A DNA stretch of 64,000 nt from Winogradskyella algicola (GCF_005869935.1 NZ_SZQF01000001.1:558001-622000); one strand, 5' to 3'; shown: positions 35,151 to 45,299, numbered from the stretch's first letter. A program made the numbers and translations. The notes: generated by a model not told the origin, from the sequence alone.

Positions 35151-38100
35151 TTACTTTTCAACAGTAACCCATTGCCCTTTGTTGCGCACTAAATAATCGT
35201 CATTATCATACATTGCTTCGGCTTGCGCACCTGGTAAATAGTAGGTGCCTAAATACGAGGCATTGAGCATTACTGTAAAGGTCTTTGTGCCACGTGTGCC
35301 GCTTCTGTCCATATCAAAGAAGAAGTTGACGCGGTCGTCTCTAATATCTGTATATCTGGCTTGGCTTACCGTTGTGTCACCAAAATCTGTAAAACGTGTG
35401 TTGACGATATCCCAACCAGATGGGAAAATCTGAGTCAGCGCTACATCATTTACATAATCACTCGTGAGGTTAGAAATGCTTACCGTTGCCACAAAATCTT
35501 GACCTTGCTGTAATTTGCGAACATCAATTATGTTGCCTTGTAAATCTTTATAGACTGTTGAAATTGAAAAACCACGCTGAACGGGAAGTTCTTCCCCTAA
35601 TTTCAGTTTTCCAGAGTTTAAAATTCTTACATAGACCATATTGTCTCTGCTATTATTGACTGTAATTTGATTTGCGCCATCATTCACAGGAATGTTACGT
35701 TGAGCAATACCATTTTTAGTATCAATAGTTTCCGATTTTCCGTTTATGGAATAGCTTAGTTTTAAATCTTTTCCGCCATTTTCAACAATAAGTTTACCCA
35801 TTGCCAATAAACTGTAGGCTGTGGTTTGCGTGCTCATCCATTGGTCACTGGATAACGATTTTGCAATGCTTTTTGCCAATTCTACTTTTTTAGAATCGTT
35901 GGTAAGCAGCATAGCTTCCAAAGCCATTGCTCTGTTTCTGTGTAACGAACCGTATGTGTAATTATCAGAATTGATAGGTTGAAAATCAATATTTGCCGTT
36001 TTTGCTATCGCTTGACTCGCTTCTTTTTGTCCTGCCAAAGCATAAGCTGCAGCCAATCGCCATTTAGCATCATTCGAAATGTCTTCAAACTCACGTAATC
36101 GGTTCATACTTGCTAAATCTGGACTTCCTGCCAATGCTAACGTGTACAATCTGTAGGCTTGTGTTAAGTCACTATGGTAATGTCTGTAACTTGGTCGCCA
36201 GTTGCGAGCTGCTTGGCGTTGGTACGCAATCCAGTTGCTCTTGAAAATCAGAGGTAAAACAAACCCTTTCTTTTCGGCTTCAATCATAAAATGGCCTGCG
36301 TAACTCGTTCCCCAATCACTTGCGGTTCGCTCGCCGCGCCAATACCCTAATCCGCCATCAGGATTTTGGAAGGTGCCTAAACGACGAATACCATTTTCAA
36401 TATTTTGCTGTACTTCTTTTTTCTTTTTGTCCGTTAAGTCAAAAATATCTGTTAAGTACAACTGCGGAAATACACTAGACGTGGTTTGTTCAACACAACC
36501 ATAAGGATAACGAATGAGATATTCCATACGTTTAGAGAAATCCATTGGCGGCAAGGTTGAAAATTCTACCGTTGCATAGTTGGTGCTAGGTTCGCCAAAG
36601 GTTGAAAATTCTATCGTTTGATTACCATTGGCAGCCAATTCCTTATCAATAACACGAGAGGTGATTGGGTTAGGATTTTCAACATCAATCTCTACTTTGT
36701 AGTTGGACTTTTCGCCATTTCCTGTAGCGATGACTTCAATCGTATTGATACCTTTTGCTTTGGAAACATCCAATTCAAAATACACCATTTTTTCATCTGG
36801 TCTATCAAATTGAAGCGATTGTGTTTGCTGACCTTTTACCGTAATACCATCACTTAATTTTAAGGATAGGTTGACGTTTTTCACTTTGTTTTCCATTGCA
36901 AAAACGGTAACCGGAAGCGTTACTTTTTCGCCAGGACTTAACTTACGCGGTAAAGTAGCCAAAACCATCAAAGGCTTTTTAACCTGAACAGATTTTTCAG
37001 CACTTCCGTAGGCTTCTTTGTTATTGTTTCCTGCCACAACCATTGTGCGCACAGCACCAATATAGTTTGGCATTTTAAGCTGATGTGTTTTGGTTTGCCC
37101 TTCTTTCAACAAGAATGGTCCTAGATAAGTTACCACAGGTTTAAAGCGATTGGCTTTTTTGTTTTTGCTTTTGGCTGCAGAACCATCACCACCAATGGCA
37201 AACACTTGGTCTATACTACCAGAATACGCACCAATAACATCGTCAAAAATATCCCAAGTTTTTACACCTAAGGCTTCACGAGCGTAGAAACTATCCCAAG
37301 CATTTGGTGTTTTAAAACGGGTTAAATCGAGTAAACCTTCTTCAACAACTGCAATAGTGTAAGTCATTGGTTTGTTATTCTTTTCAGATACTTTTATCTC
37401 GTACGATTGCTCAGGTCTAATAACTTCTGGCATCTTAATTTGCGGCTCTAATTTGGTAGCAGGATTTTCTACCATCATAGGAATAACACCATACAAACGA
37501 ATCGGTAAATCGTTAGAAGTTATAGCGTGAGGCTGCAGCAACGAAATATTGATAAATACGTTTGGTGCCATTTCTGGCGTTACAGGAATATCAACTGTAG
37601 TCTCGCCAGGTTGCGTTTTTACCCATTGGTGTTTTAAAACTTCCGTGCCATTTTCTATGCTGATTAACGCTCTACCTTCACTACCAGATGGAAAGGTAAG
37701 TTTTGCCGTTTCGCCAATAGTATAGTTGTCCTTGTCGGTTGAAAAGACTAACATTTTAGCCGCATCCTTGTCGCCAGATGGCGAATTAGACCACCAATTT
37801 TTATAGAAATATGCTGTACGACCAGTAGCGTGACCACTTACTGGGTCCACAATTCTGATGAGGTAGCGTCCACGGTCTTTTTCAGGAATATTGATTTTGA
37901 AGCTCGCTTTACCTGAAGCATCTGTATCAATTTCATATTGTTGCATTGGTCTGTGGTAATTGCTAGACACGTAGCTTGATAGGTTATCATAAGAGGAATT
38001 CCACCACCAACGCCATTCAATTTTATAGATTTTCACTTCTAATTTTTTGCGCTGAACAGGTTTTCCGTTGGCATCAACTGTAGCAATATCAAAGGTGTGA

Positions 38101-40739
38101 TTTTCGTCTGTAAAGAAAGAATCGTAACGATTGCCTTCAGGCGAACGCAAACCAACAAAACTCTCGTAAGGTGCATACGGAACCGTGAATGCATCGAGTG
38201 AAAAATCGCCACCATTTTCAAAAGCACGAACCAGGAATTGTGCGTTTAACATTCCAGGTGCATTTTTCCCAATGTTTAATGTTGAATTTACTTTTGCATT
38301 GCCTTCAGTATCAAGATTACCTTCAAAAACATTGGTTTCTTCCGTACTGAAATTACGTGTTGGGTCGTTGAATTCATAGTTTTTATAACCATCAAAACTG
38401 GTGTATTTTGTGGTGAATTTCGCCTTAATTTCAGCTTTTAAATTTTTTGCAGGTGCACCGTGAAGCCAAGCCACATTCAAATCGCCTTGAAGCGGTTTGT
38501 TGTTGCTGAGCACCTTGTCTTCAAAATCGATTTTAATTTTTAAACGGTTTGGTTTTACCGTTTCAATTTTTAAACTTTTGGTAAAATTGGCACCACCAAC
38601 CGAGACTTTAGCATTGTAATTTCCGGTTTTATAATCTGATGAAGTAGGCACTTTAAAATCATAGAAGTTGTTGAGATTGTCGGTCGAAACTTTACGATAG
38701 ACCAATTTGCCGACTGGATCTGTGATTTCTAATTTTACAGGATGGCGTTTTGGTAATTTGTTCGCTTTGTCATTAAGCACAAAGGTTAAAAACAGACTGT
38801 CACCAGGTCGCCAAACACCACGTTCGCCATAAATGTAGCCTTTAAGACCACGTTGCAATCTGCTTCCAGAGACATCGAATTTACTTAGAGAGAGTGCGTT
38901 GCCATCAAACAATTTTACATAGCTTATGTTGTTGCCTTTTTCAGCAACCGCAAAAGCTGCACGTTTTTTGGCGTCAATTTCTACAATACCATCTTGATTG
39001 GTAATACCTTCTGCCAAAGCTTGCTGTTGATAGTTGTATAATGTGATTTTTGTTCCAGATTCTGGATTAGTATCTAAAATATTGGTCACTGCAAAAAAGT
39101 AATTGTTATCGTTGCCTTGCTTTGCAATAACACCAAGGTTAGAGCCAATAAGGTTGGCAGCAATGCCTTTGTTGCCGTAGTTGAAATACGATGCTGTACA
39201 CGGATTATTTCTTTCGCGATAATTGTAATTTCTGTTCTTATAGCTATAAGTAAGATTGTCCCAATAACGCTCTTCTCTTAAGTCTTGCTCTTCTTCGGAA
39301 ATGTCTTCGGAAGCATAAACATCATCCTCATAATAGTCGTCGTAATAATCATCATAGTAATCGTCTTCATCAACATCTGAAGTTTCAACATTTGACGAAC
39401 AATCGTATAAAGAGTAGTCTTTTTTGAAGTCGATTTCCACACGATAAATAGCACCAGCATCTGCTTGTAAATATTTAGATAAATCGATGCTGTAGGCTTT
39501 CCATTTTCCTGTGTTTTGAGATGGATTTTGAATAAGTGTTATGGTTTCTTTGGCAATGCGACGGCCAACATTTCTAATCGCGTAACTATTGTCGCTATTG
39601 AGGTTATTGTCTTGTAAAAACTGAAGTACATTATCTTCAAAAAGTTTGATGATTCTTACATCGACTTTACTCAAATTAACGGCTTCAAAATTGAATTTTA
39701 AGTCTTTTGAATTTGGTAAAATAGAACCACTGCTTATTAAACGTACCTGAGGTTTTAATTCTTCAAAAGTTAAGGTTTGGGTATACTGATTTTTAAGTTT
39801 GAAACCATCGGTATTTTTAATTCCTGTGAATACATCAACTTTAATGTTGCCAACCAACTTAGTGTCTGGATACACTTTTAGCACATTACCATCGACGATG
39901 TATTTTGGGTTTTTTACATTTTGAAGTGTTACCAAACCGGCAAAATTTTGTTGCTTTTGTAGTGGGTCTGAAAAGTTGATGGTTAGGTGCTGCTCAGGAT
40001 TTTGAATTACATTAGTTTCTATAATGGTAAAGTTGTTTTTGCCAGGAATGTTGAGGTAGTTTTCCCCTTTATTATCTGCGTTAATAGCTTTGCCATCCCA
40101 AGAGACAAGGACTTTGTTATCTTCAATCTCGCGCTTAATACTATCGATTTTAAATTCGAAATAACGAGAAGTATCATTGCTTTCTAACCATACAATATTG
40201 AGGTCTTTGTTATTTTGAGAAGCTTCTACCAATTTTTTAGCGTCCTCTAGAGCAATAACATCTGCCGATTGTAGCGTTCCTAAAACATATTGCCATTCTT
40301 TACTGTACGATTGCACATTGTTGGTAATAAGGTTGAAACTTGGTCTTATGGTTTTAAACTGAAAGGTATAATACTCAAAATCTTTTGGGATATTTTTATA
40401 GATGTCAGCTAAATTTACCGTTACCGTGTATTCGGTGTCTGGCTCTAGGTTTTCGTCTGGCGTAAATACAAGGGTGTGCTTGTTTAATGCTTTTAAAGAA
40501 CCTTCAACATAAGGATGTGTTTTTACGATTTTGGCATCAATGCTTTGCTCTGCTTCCCAACCGCTAACTTCTTCAGCTAAATTAATTTTTATTGGGTCAG
40601 CTACAGAGACACGACCAGAAGTAGTGTAGCTGACATAATCACGAAATTTGAAAATGTTATCAGTTTCAACAGGCTTCTTTTTACAGGAAAAAACGATTAG
40701 GATGAGAGCTAGGAAGGCAAGGTGCTTTTTGATGCGCAT
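35151..40739 (-). CDS. Bacterial alpha-2-macroglobulin lipoprotein
   Basis: A 1,862-residue predicted lipoprotein (MRIKKHLAFLALILIVFSC, Cys19). A longer frame to 40,790 lacks a signal-like start, so ATG 40,739 is chosen. The protein contains macroglobulin domains, a bait region, and the thioester motif GCVEQ (about residue 1415) preceded by YPYG, followed by the alpha-helical toroid (DGGLGYWRGE and further repeats) and a receptor-binding-like end. Such proteins trap attacking proteases at the cell surface or periplasm. Residues about 450-482 are an acidic/tyrosine-rich stretch (DVDEDDYYDDYYDDYYEDD) not usual for the family. In proteobacteria the partner is PBP1C; pbpC lies nearby. Confidence 0.93.
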   Translation of the reverse strand: MRIKKHLAFLALILIVFSCKKKPVETDNIFKFRDYVSYTTSGRVSVADPIKINLAEEVSGWEAEQSIDAKIVKTHPYVEGSLKALNKHTLVFTPDENLEPDTEYTVTVNLADIYKNIPKDFEYYTFQFKTIRPSFNLITNNVQSYSKEWQYVLGTLQSADVIALEDAKKLVEASQNNKDLNIVWLESNDTSRYFEFKIDSIKREIEDNKVLVSWDGKAINADNKGENYLNIPGKNNFTIIETNVIQNPEQHLTINFSDPLQKQQNFAGLVTLQNVKNPKYIVDGNVLKVYPDTKLVGNIKVDVFTGIKNTDGFKLKNQYTQTLTFEELKPQVRLISSGSILPNSKDLKFNFEAVNLSKVDVRIIKLFEDNVLQFLQDNNLNSDNSYAIRNVGRRIAKETITLIQNPSQNTGKWKAYSIDLSKYLQADAGAIYRVEIDFKKDYSLYDCSSNVETSDVDEDDYYDDYYDDYYEDDVYASEDISEEEQDLREERYWDNLTYSYKNRNYNYRERNNPCTASYFNYGNKGIAANLIGSNLGVIAKQGNDNNYFFAVTNILDTNPESGTKITLYNYQQQALAEGITNQDGIVEIDAKKRAAFAVAEKGNNISYVKLFDGNALSLSKFDVSGSRLQRGLKGYIYGERGVWRPGDSLFLTFVLNDKANKLPKRHPVKLEITDPVGKLVYRKVSTDNLNNFYDFKVPTSSDYKTGNYNAKVSVGGANFTKSLKIETVKPNRLKIKIDFEDKVLSNNKPLQGDLNVAWLHGAPAKNLKAEIKAKFTTKYTSFDGYKNYEFNDPTRNFSTEETNVFEGNLDTEGNAKVNSTLNIGKNAPGMLNAQFLVRAFENGGDFSLDAFTVPYAPYESFVGLRSPEGNRYDSFFTDENHTFDIATVDANGKPVQRKKLEVKIYKIEWRWWWNSSYDNLSSYVSSNYHRPMQQYEIDTDASGKASFKINIPEKDRGRYLIRIVDPVSGHATGRTAYFYKNWWSNSPSGDKDAAKMLVFSTDKDNYTIGETAKLTFPSGSEGRALISIENGTEVLKHQWVKTQPGETTVDIPVTPEMAPNVFINISLLQPHAITSNDLPIRLYGVIPMMVENPATKLEPQIKMPEVIRPEQSYEIKVSEKNNKPMTYTIAVVEEGLLDLTRFKTPNAWDSFYAREALGVKTWDIFDDVIGAYSGSIDQVFAIGGDGSAAKSKNKKANRFKPVVTYLGPFLLKEGQTKTHQLKMPNYIGAVRTMVVAGNNNKEAYGSAEKSVQVKKPLMVLATLPRKLSPGEKVTLPVTVFAMENKVKNVNLSLKLSDGITVKGQQTQSLQFDRPDEKMVYFELDVSKAKGINTIEVIATGNGEKSNYKVEIDVENPNPITSRVIDKELAANGNQTIEFSTFGEPSTNYATVEFSTLPPMDFSKRMEYLIRYPYGCVEQTTSSVFPQLYLTDIFDLTDKKKKEVQQNIENGIRRLGTFQNPDGGLGYWRGERTASDWGTSYAGHFMIEAEKKGFVLPLIFKSNWIAYQRQAARNWRPSYRHYHSDLTQAYRLYTLALAGSPDLASMNRLREFEDISNDAKWRLAAAYALAGQKEASQAIAKTANIDFQPINSDNYTYGSLHRNRAMALEAMLLTNDSKKVELAKSIAKSLSSDQWMSTQTTAYSLLAMGKLIVENGGKDLKLSYSINGKSETIDTKNGIAQRNIPVNDGANQITVNNSRDNMVYVRILNSGKLKLGEELPVQRGFSISTVYKDLQGNIIDVRKLQQGQDFVATVSISNLTSDYVNDVALTQIFPSGWDIVNTRFTDFGDTTVSQARYTDIRDDRVNFFFDMDRSGTRGTKTFTVMLNASYLGTYYLPGAQAEAMYDNDDYLVRNKGQWVTVEK

Positions 40740-40983
40740 AGTTGATGATGGTATTAAATAAAACTTCAGTAAAAAGAAAGGTAGGTGCATTCTTGTTAAA
40801 TAAATACTTTGTTTTTTACAGGTTTAGACTTTGAGTGTTTGTTAAATTGTTCTTAAAGTTACAAAAGAAGACTATGGATATGCTATAACTATTTATATAA
40901 CATGAGGAAACTTTCGAGTTGGGGTTATACCTGTCTGATAGCAACGTAGAATCAGAAGTCATAACAATTATTAAAAAAGCGTT

Positions 40984-41045
40984 CTCGATACATTTTGCAT
41001 TTTACTTAGAGAACTCAGTAAAAAGCAAAACACTCGAACTGACGC
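40984..41045. repeat. Partial R1 repeat
   Basis: TTCTCGATAC (40984 on) and AACACTCGAACTGACGC (41029-41045) are the right half of an R1 element; the left half is missing. It lies in the 333-base gap between the alpha-2-macroglobulin and DUF6090 genes. The remainder (40,740-40,980) holds nothing recognisable. Confidence 0.65.
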
Positions 41046-41072
41046 TTGATTATTAAACTGAAATTATTGATT

Positions 41073-41771
41073 TTATTTGAGCTTTTGTGTAATTAAGGAA
41101 TCAACTTTTTGCATCTGGTTATAAGTCTGAATAAACATTGAAGATATTTCATACTCAATATCTGCTATAATCACCAAATTATTTTTAAATCTCAAAGACT
41201 CTAATGTTTTATAAGAGATAATGTTTAAAGAGCTAAAATCAACATCGTTGTTTAAGGCTTCAAAAACGTATTTGATTTTTAAATCTAAACCCTTGGTTGA
41301 GGATAAATGTAAATCGTTTTGATAAAACTCTAATGTGGCTAGCTCTTTGCTCAGCTCTGAATTTTTAGCATTGTAGGTATTTATATAATTTACAAGATTA
41401 CTTTGTATAAAAGTATAAGCAGCTGACCGTAAGATATTACCGAGTTTTTCTTGTGTTAATTCACTTTTTGATTCTAGGTTTTTACTCTCAAGTAATTTAA
41501 TAAAACTCTCAACTGCATCAGGCATCTCTTTTCTTAGTTCGAGATGGTCTTCGATAGAGGCCATGTTCAAGCTATTTTCTTCTTGCAGTTTACTTAAAAG
41601 GACAATTTCATTATTTTTTGCTTTTCTATTTTCATTCCAATTATTAATCGCTAGGGCTATGAGTATTCCAATGACTACTAGTAATACTTCACCAAAAGCG
41701 TATTTAAAATAATTTTTCATTTTATTTTGGTTGATTAGTGAGCGACGAATATGACGAAAGAATTTTATCAT
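41073..41771 (-). CDS. DUF6090 family membrane protein (copy 4, last in array)
   Basis: A 232-residue protein. The start at 41771 gives the family opening MIKFFRHIRRSLINQNKMKN; an upstream ATG at 41792 adds seven residues not shared by the paralogues. One transmembrane helix (about 29-45, GEVLLVVIGILIALAINNW) is followed by a polar helical region with coiled-coil character. DUF6090 proteins are found in Bacteroidota, often in tandem, and have no assigned function. It is most diverged from its upstream neighbours. The gap to the next upstream copy is 84 bases. Confidence 0.85.
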   Translation of the reverse strand: MIKFFRHIRRSLINQNKMKNYFKYAFGEVLLVVIGILIALAINNWNENRKAKNNEIVLLSKLQEENSLNMASIEDHLELRKEMPDAVESFIKLLESKNLESKSELTQEKLGNILRSAAYTFIQSNLVNYINTYNAKNSELSKELATLEFYQNDLHLSSTKGLDLKIKYVFEALNNDVDFSSLNIISYKTLESLRFKNNLVIIADIEYEISSMFIQTYNQMQKVDSLITQKLK

Positions 41772-41855
41772 AGTTTTATGTTCTATTTTCAATTTGTATC
41801 CTCATCAAAGATGCACTGAATCTTTAATTTCAGATAGTTTAAAGAACTTTATCAT

Positions 41856-42611
41856 TTAATTTTGTAATTGTTCATTTATAAGTTTTAGCAGTGCTTTTAT
41901 TTCGGTATCGAGTTCTAATCGCCTTTCTATAATATCTTTTGTAAGTGTTAATTTCATTCCTAAAAGATTTCTCACTTTTTTGTTTTTCAGAATCTCTTCA
42001 TAATCTATGGAAACTTCATTGGCGTTATTAATTTCAGGGATTTCAAATTTTAGTAATTGAATAAAATTGATATTGTTTTCTGAAATATTGTCAATCCTTA
42101 TTTCTTGAACATTTAATCTATCATCTAAAATATCTGCTAATCTGTTGTACTTAAAATCTAATTGAGTGAATTTCTCACTTATCAATTTGTTCTTTATTAA
42201 TCCTAATTGATTGGTGTTTTTTAGATTTAAGTATGTTGTTAACGTTGGTAAGTCTCTCTGCAAATCCCAAACTGCTATTTTGAAAATTGAATCGGTAATT
42301 TGCTTTTTATAAGACCTGTTATTTTCGCTTGCTACATTTATAGATTTGATAAGAATTTGTTTTAATTCAATTTCTCGGTTAATTAGTGCTTTAGACTGTT
42401 CTTCAGCTTGTTGTAAATTGTCTCTTAAACTCTTTAATACTGAAATTTCTTGGATACTACTTTTTCTGTTTTCGTTCCAATTATTTATTTGTAGCGCAAT
42501 GAGAATTCCAATTACCACAAGTAGTATTTCACCAATGGCGTATTTAAAGTATTTTCCCATTTGATTTTTTTGGATTAGTGATTTGCGGATATGACGGAAG
42601 AATTTAATCAT
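41856..42611 (-). CDS. DUF6090 family membrane protein (copy 3)
   Basis: A 251-residue protein with the shared N-terminus MIKFFRHIRKSLIQKNQMGK, a transmembrane helix at about 28-44 (EILLVVIGILIALQINNWNE), and a long polar, helical C-terminal part. The start overlaps the stop of the preceding copy by 8 bases, so translation is probably coupled. The C-terminal parts of the four copies differ much more than the N-termini, which suggests a common membrane anchor with diversified soluble parts. Confidence 0.87.
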   Translation of the reverse strand: MIKFFRHIRKSLIQKNQMGKYFKYAIGEILLVVIGILIALQINNWNENRKSSIQEISVLKSLRDNLQQAEEQSKALINREIELKQILIKSINVASENNRSYKKQITDSIFKIAVWDLQRDLPTLTTYLNLKNTNQLGLIKNKLISEKFTQLDFKYNRLADILDDRLNVQEIRIDNISENNINFIQLLKFEIPEINNANEVSIDYEEILKNKKVRNLLGMKLTLTKDIIERRLELDTEIKALLKLINEQLQN

Positions 42612-43383
42612 TATGATTTTGGCATTTTAAATTGAGCAACTCAATCATTGCAACTATTTCTTTTTTAAGCAATTGCAATAATTGTTTGTTGCGAGAGTTG
42701 ATGCCTAAATAAAAGACAGCGTCGTTCGTCATTTTCAACCTCATGTCATCTGTGAAATTCACCTTTGATTTTAGTTCTTTTAGATTAACTTTTGACGTGT
42801 CAAAGGCATTAACGTTTTCTATGAGTTTTATCCATCCAGAGCTTATAACGTCTTCCATTTCTAAAAAGCGTTTATCCGTAATTGACTTTCCGTTACTTTC
42901 TATAACAGCACTTGTATTTGCTAAAGTCTTGTAATAGTCTGCTAATTGATTTTTTAGAGATAAATCTTTGATAATATTTAAGTTTCCGCTAGATTTTATG
43001 TCCTCAAAAGCATCTGTAGTGGCGGTAATATTTCTAATTGAGTATTTTATAGATTTTAGAATAAGTGGTGAGATGCTGTCTAAAGGCATTGCATCGTTCT
43101 GTAATCTCTGGATTGCGGTGTTATTGACTTCTATTCTTTCATTTAATAGAGCCAAATAATCTCTATAGTTTATCAAATCTTGATTAACATCCTCGAGTAA
43201 CCTGCAATAATATTGTGCTTCTAATTTTTGGTCTTTCTTAGTTTGGTTCCAATCGTTAATCTGAAGGGCGATCAAAATTCCAATAACAACCAAGATGATT
43301 TCGCCAAAAGCATATTTAAGGTATTTTCCCATTTTATTTTCACTCATGAGGTTGTAGCGTATTTGTCTGAAGAATTTAATCAT
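42604..43383 (-). CDS. DUF6090 family membrane protein (copy 2)
   Basis: A 259-residue protein with the shared opening MIKFFRQIRYNLMSENKMGK, a transmembrane helix near 28-44 (IILVVIGILIALQINDWNQ) and a helical C-terminal region rich in Asp, Asn and Lys. It starts 5 bases after the first copy and overlaps the third by 8 bases, so the array reads as an operon. No catalytic motif is visible. Function unknown. Confidence 0.87.
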   Translation of the reverse strand: MIKFFRQIRYNLMSENKMGKYLKYAFGEIILVVIGILIALQINDWNQTKKDQKLEAQYYCRLLEDVNQDLINYRDYLALLNERIEVNNTAIQRLQNDAMPLDSISPLILKSIKYSIRNITATTDAFEDIKSSGNLNIIKDLSLKNQLADYYKTLANTSAVIESNGKSITDKRFLEMEDVISSGWIKLIENVNAFDTSKVNLKELKSKVNFTDDMRLKMTNDAVFYLGINSRNKQLLQLLKKEIVAMIELLNLKCQNHND

Positions 43384-43388
43384 AGCTA

Positions 43389-44129
43389 TTATTTTAGATT
43401 AGTATTAATTAAATTCAGCAAACGTTTTATGTCTTCTGTAGTTATTTCTAAATATTCATTCTGACCATCTATAACTAAAGTCATATTAAAAAGATTGGTA
43501 TAAACTTGTGTATCACTATGTATGTTAACTTCTGAAATATCGGGTAAATTAGAGTGGTCGCGTTGCGTTAATTGTTTCAAGAGTTGTCTGTTGCCCATTT
43601 TAGGCATAATGTCATCTACAAATTGGCGCGTTGTCTCTTTAATTCGCTCTTGGGTGAGATTCAAGTTTCTTCTTTGATAGTAAAGTGATAAGTTTTTTCT
43701 TAACTCCATATCGGTAATAAGATCAATATTTTCTGAGGCAATCATGTTATCAAAAGCAATAGCGTTGGGCTCAAAAACGTCAAATTCATTCATTACTGAC
43801 ATATACTCTGCAATTGCAGGCACATATCTTTCAGGGTTAGACTGTTCTAACACTATAAATGTTGAGTCTATTTTTGAAGTTTTTAAAGCATTAAATTCTT
43901 TGACCTCTTTTATCCTTTCTAAATCACTGTTTAAGCTTATTCTAATTTGTTGTAAATAGACTTGCTCTTTGGATTTTAATAATCGCTTGGTGTTCCAGTT
44001 ATTGATTTGAAGTGCAATTAGGATTCCTATTACCACGAGGACTATTTCACCAATGGCATAGATTAGATATTTACTGAATTTGTTTTCAGAAAGAAGTCGT
44101 TGACGAATTCGCCTAAAAAATTTAATCAT
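43389..44129 (-). CDS. DUF6090 family membrane protein (copy 1, first in array)
   Basis: A 246-residue protein, the first gene of the array. The opening is MIKFFRRIRQRLLSENKFSK, then a transmembrane helix (EIVLVVIGILIALQINNWNT) and a helical soluble part. The start at 44129 is the common family start. The 90 bases upstream hold no clear promoter match. It follows no obvious partner: the next gene upstream, an isoaspartyl peptidase, is on the same strand at a distance of 90 bases and could lie on the same transcript. Confidence 0.87.
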   Translation of the reverse strand: MIKFFRRIRQRLLSENKFSKYLIYAIGEIVLVVIGILIALQINNWNTKRLLKSKEQVYLQQIRISLNSDLERIKEVKEFNALKTSKIDSTFIVLEQSNPERYVPAIAEYMSVMNEFDVFEPNAIAFDNMIASENIDLITDMELRKNLSLYYQRRNLNLTQERIKETTRQFVDDIMPKMGNRQLLKQLTQRDHSNLPDISEVNIHSDTQVYTNLFNMTLVIDGQNEYLEITTEDIKRLLNLINTNLK

Positions 44130-44219
44130 TTACTTTCTCTAAGTTGAAAGCAAATTAGGTTGATGGTGTAGCTGAGGTTGGTTAACTATTTGTGTATGAA
44201 TATAGTAAATTGTTACAAA

Positions 44220-45299
44220 CTATTGCTCATATATCCCAATGGTTAATTCTCCTTTGTCATTCATTGTGGCTCTGTACATACCAGCCGTATTAAAATCGGC
44301 TACCATATTTCCGTTTTTATCTACAGCAACAATACCACCATCGCCACCAAGTGTCTTAACTTTATCGAGAACAATTTTGGCCGCTTCTTTCAAGCTCAAA
44401 CCTTTGTATTCGATAAGTGCAGAAATATCATGAGCCACCTGTGCTCTTATGAAGTATTCTCCCCAACCAGTACTCGATACGGCACAGGTTGCATTATTGG
44501 CATACGTACCAGAGCCAATGATTGGCGCATCGCCAATTCTGCCGTAGCGTTTGTTGGTCATACCACCTGTTGAAGTACCAGCAGCAAGATTTCCATTTTT
44601 GTCGAGTGCTGCACAACCAACAGTTCCAAATTTTGAATCTTTAATATCAGCATCGTAAAAGTCTAAGTAGGCAGACTCCGTATCAACTTTACCTGCGTTT
44701 TGAGCTTCTCGCGCTTTAACACGTTTTAGGGATTTTAGTCGGTTTTCTGTATAAAAATAGGATGGGTCAACAAGTGTTAGACCTTGTTCTTCTGCAAAGA
44801 TTTCAGCACCTTTTCCTGATAGCATCACGTGTTTGGATTTTTCCATTACAGCTCTTGCTAAATTAATAGGATTCCTAACTGTTGTAGTGCCTGCAGATGC
44901 ACCAGCGTTTAGGGTTTTTCCGTCCATTATTGAAGCATCGAGCTCGTTCGTTTCAGCATTGGTAAAGACAGCACCTTTTCCAGCATTAAACAAAGGTGAA
45001 TTTTCCATCACGTTGATCGTTTTTTCAACAGCATCAAGACTACTTCCTCCATTTTTCAGAATGTTATAGCCAACTCTTATGGCTTCTTCGAGTTTTGCTT
45101 TGTAAGCTGCTTCTTTTTCTGGAGTCATATTCTTTTTCAGAATAGTGCCTGCACCACCGTGAATGATAATGGCAAATTCGGCAGCTTTAACTTCCGAAGT
45201 GGATGTAGTTACAGATTTATTTTTAATTTCAGAACTATTCTCATTTTTACAAGAGAAATAAAGCGAAAACGCAAGAAGACAAATAAGAAGTTTTTTCAT
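44220..45299 (-). CDS. iaaA: Isoaspartyl peptidase / L-asparaginase (Ntn hydrolase), lipoprotein
   Basis: A 359-residue Ntn-hydrolase that hydrolyses isoaspartyl dipeptides and asparagine. It has an export lipobox (MKKLLICLLAFSLYFSC, Cys17), so it acts in the periplasm or at a membrane, unlike the cytoplasmic E. coli enzyme. IIIHGGAGT is near residue 45, and the nucleophile is T226 in DSKFGTVGCAAL, where the precursor is cleaved into alpha and beta chains. GTSTGGMTNKRYGRIGD and GSGTYA line the active site. All expected residues are present. It stands between the DUF6090 array and a divergent ALDH gene. Confidence 0.92.
   Translation of the reverse strand: MKKLLICLLAFSLYFSCKNENSSEIKNKSVTTSTSEVKAAEFAIIIHGGAGTILKKNMTPEKEAAYKAKLEEAIRVGYNILKNGGSSLDAVEKTINVMENSPLFNAGKGAVFTNAETNELDASIMDGKTLNAGASAGTTTVRNPINLARAVMEKSKHVMLSGKGAEIFAEEQGLTLVDPSYFYTENRLKSLKRVKAREAQNAGKVDTESAYLDFYDADIKDSKFGTVGCAALDKNGNLAAGTSTGGMTNKRYGRIGDAPIIGSGTYANNATCAVSSTGWGEYFIRAQVAHDISALIEYKGLSLKEAAKIVLDKVKTLGGDGGIVAVDKNGNMVADFNTAGMYRATMNDKGELTIGIYEQ

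Noticed and set aside
39278..39460. Acidic/Tyr-rich stretch of the alpha-2-macroglobulin as a frameshift
   Set aside because: The main frame is open through it and resumes family-like sequence on both sides, so it is a low-complexity insert.
41073..44129. DUF6090 array as a toxin-immunity or defence array
   Set aside because: No toxin-like, nuclease or immunity domain is visible; only duplication of an unknown membrane family is supported.
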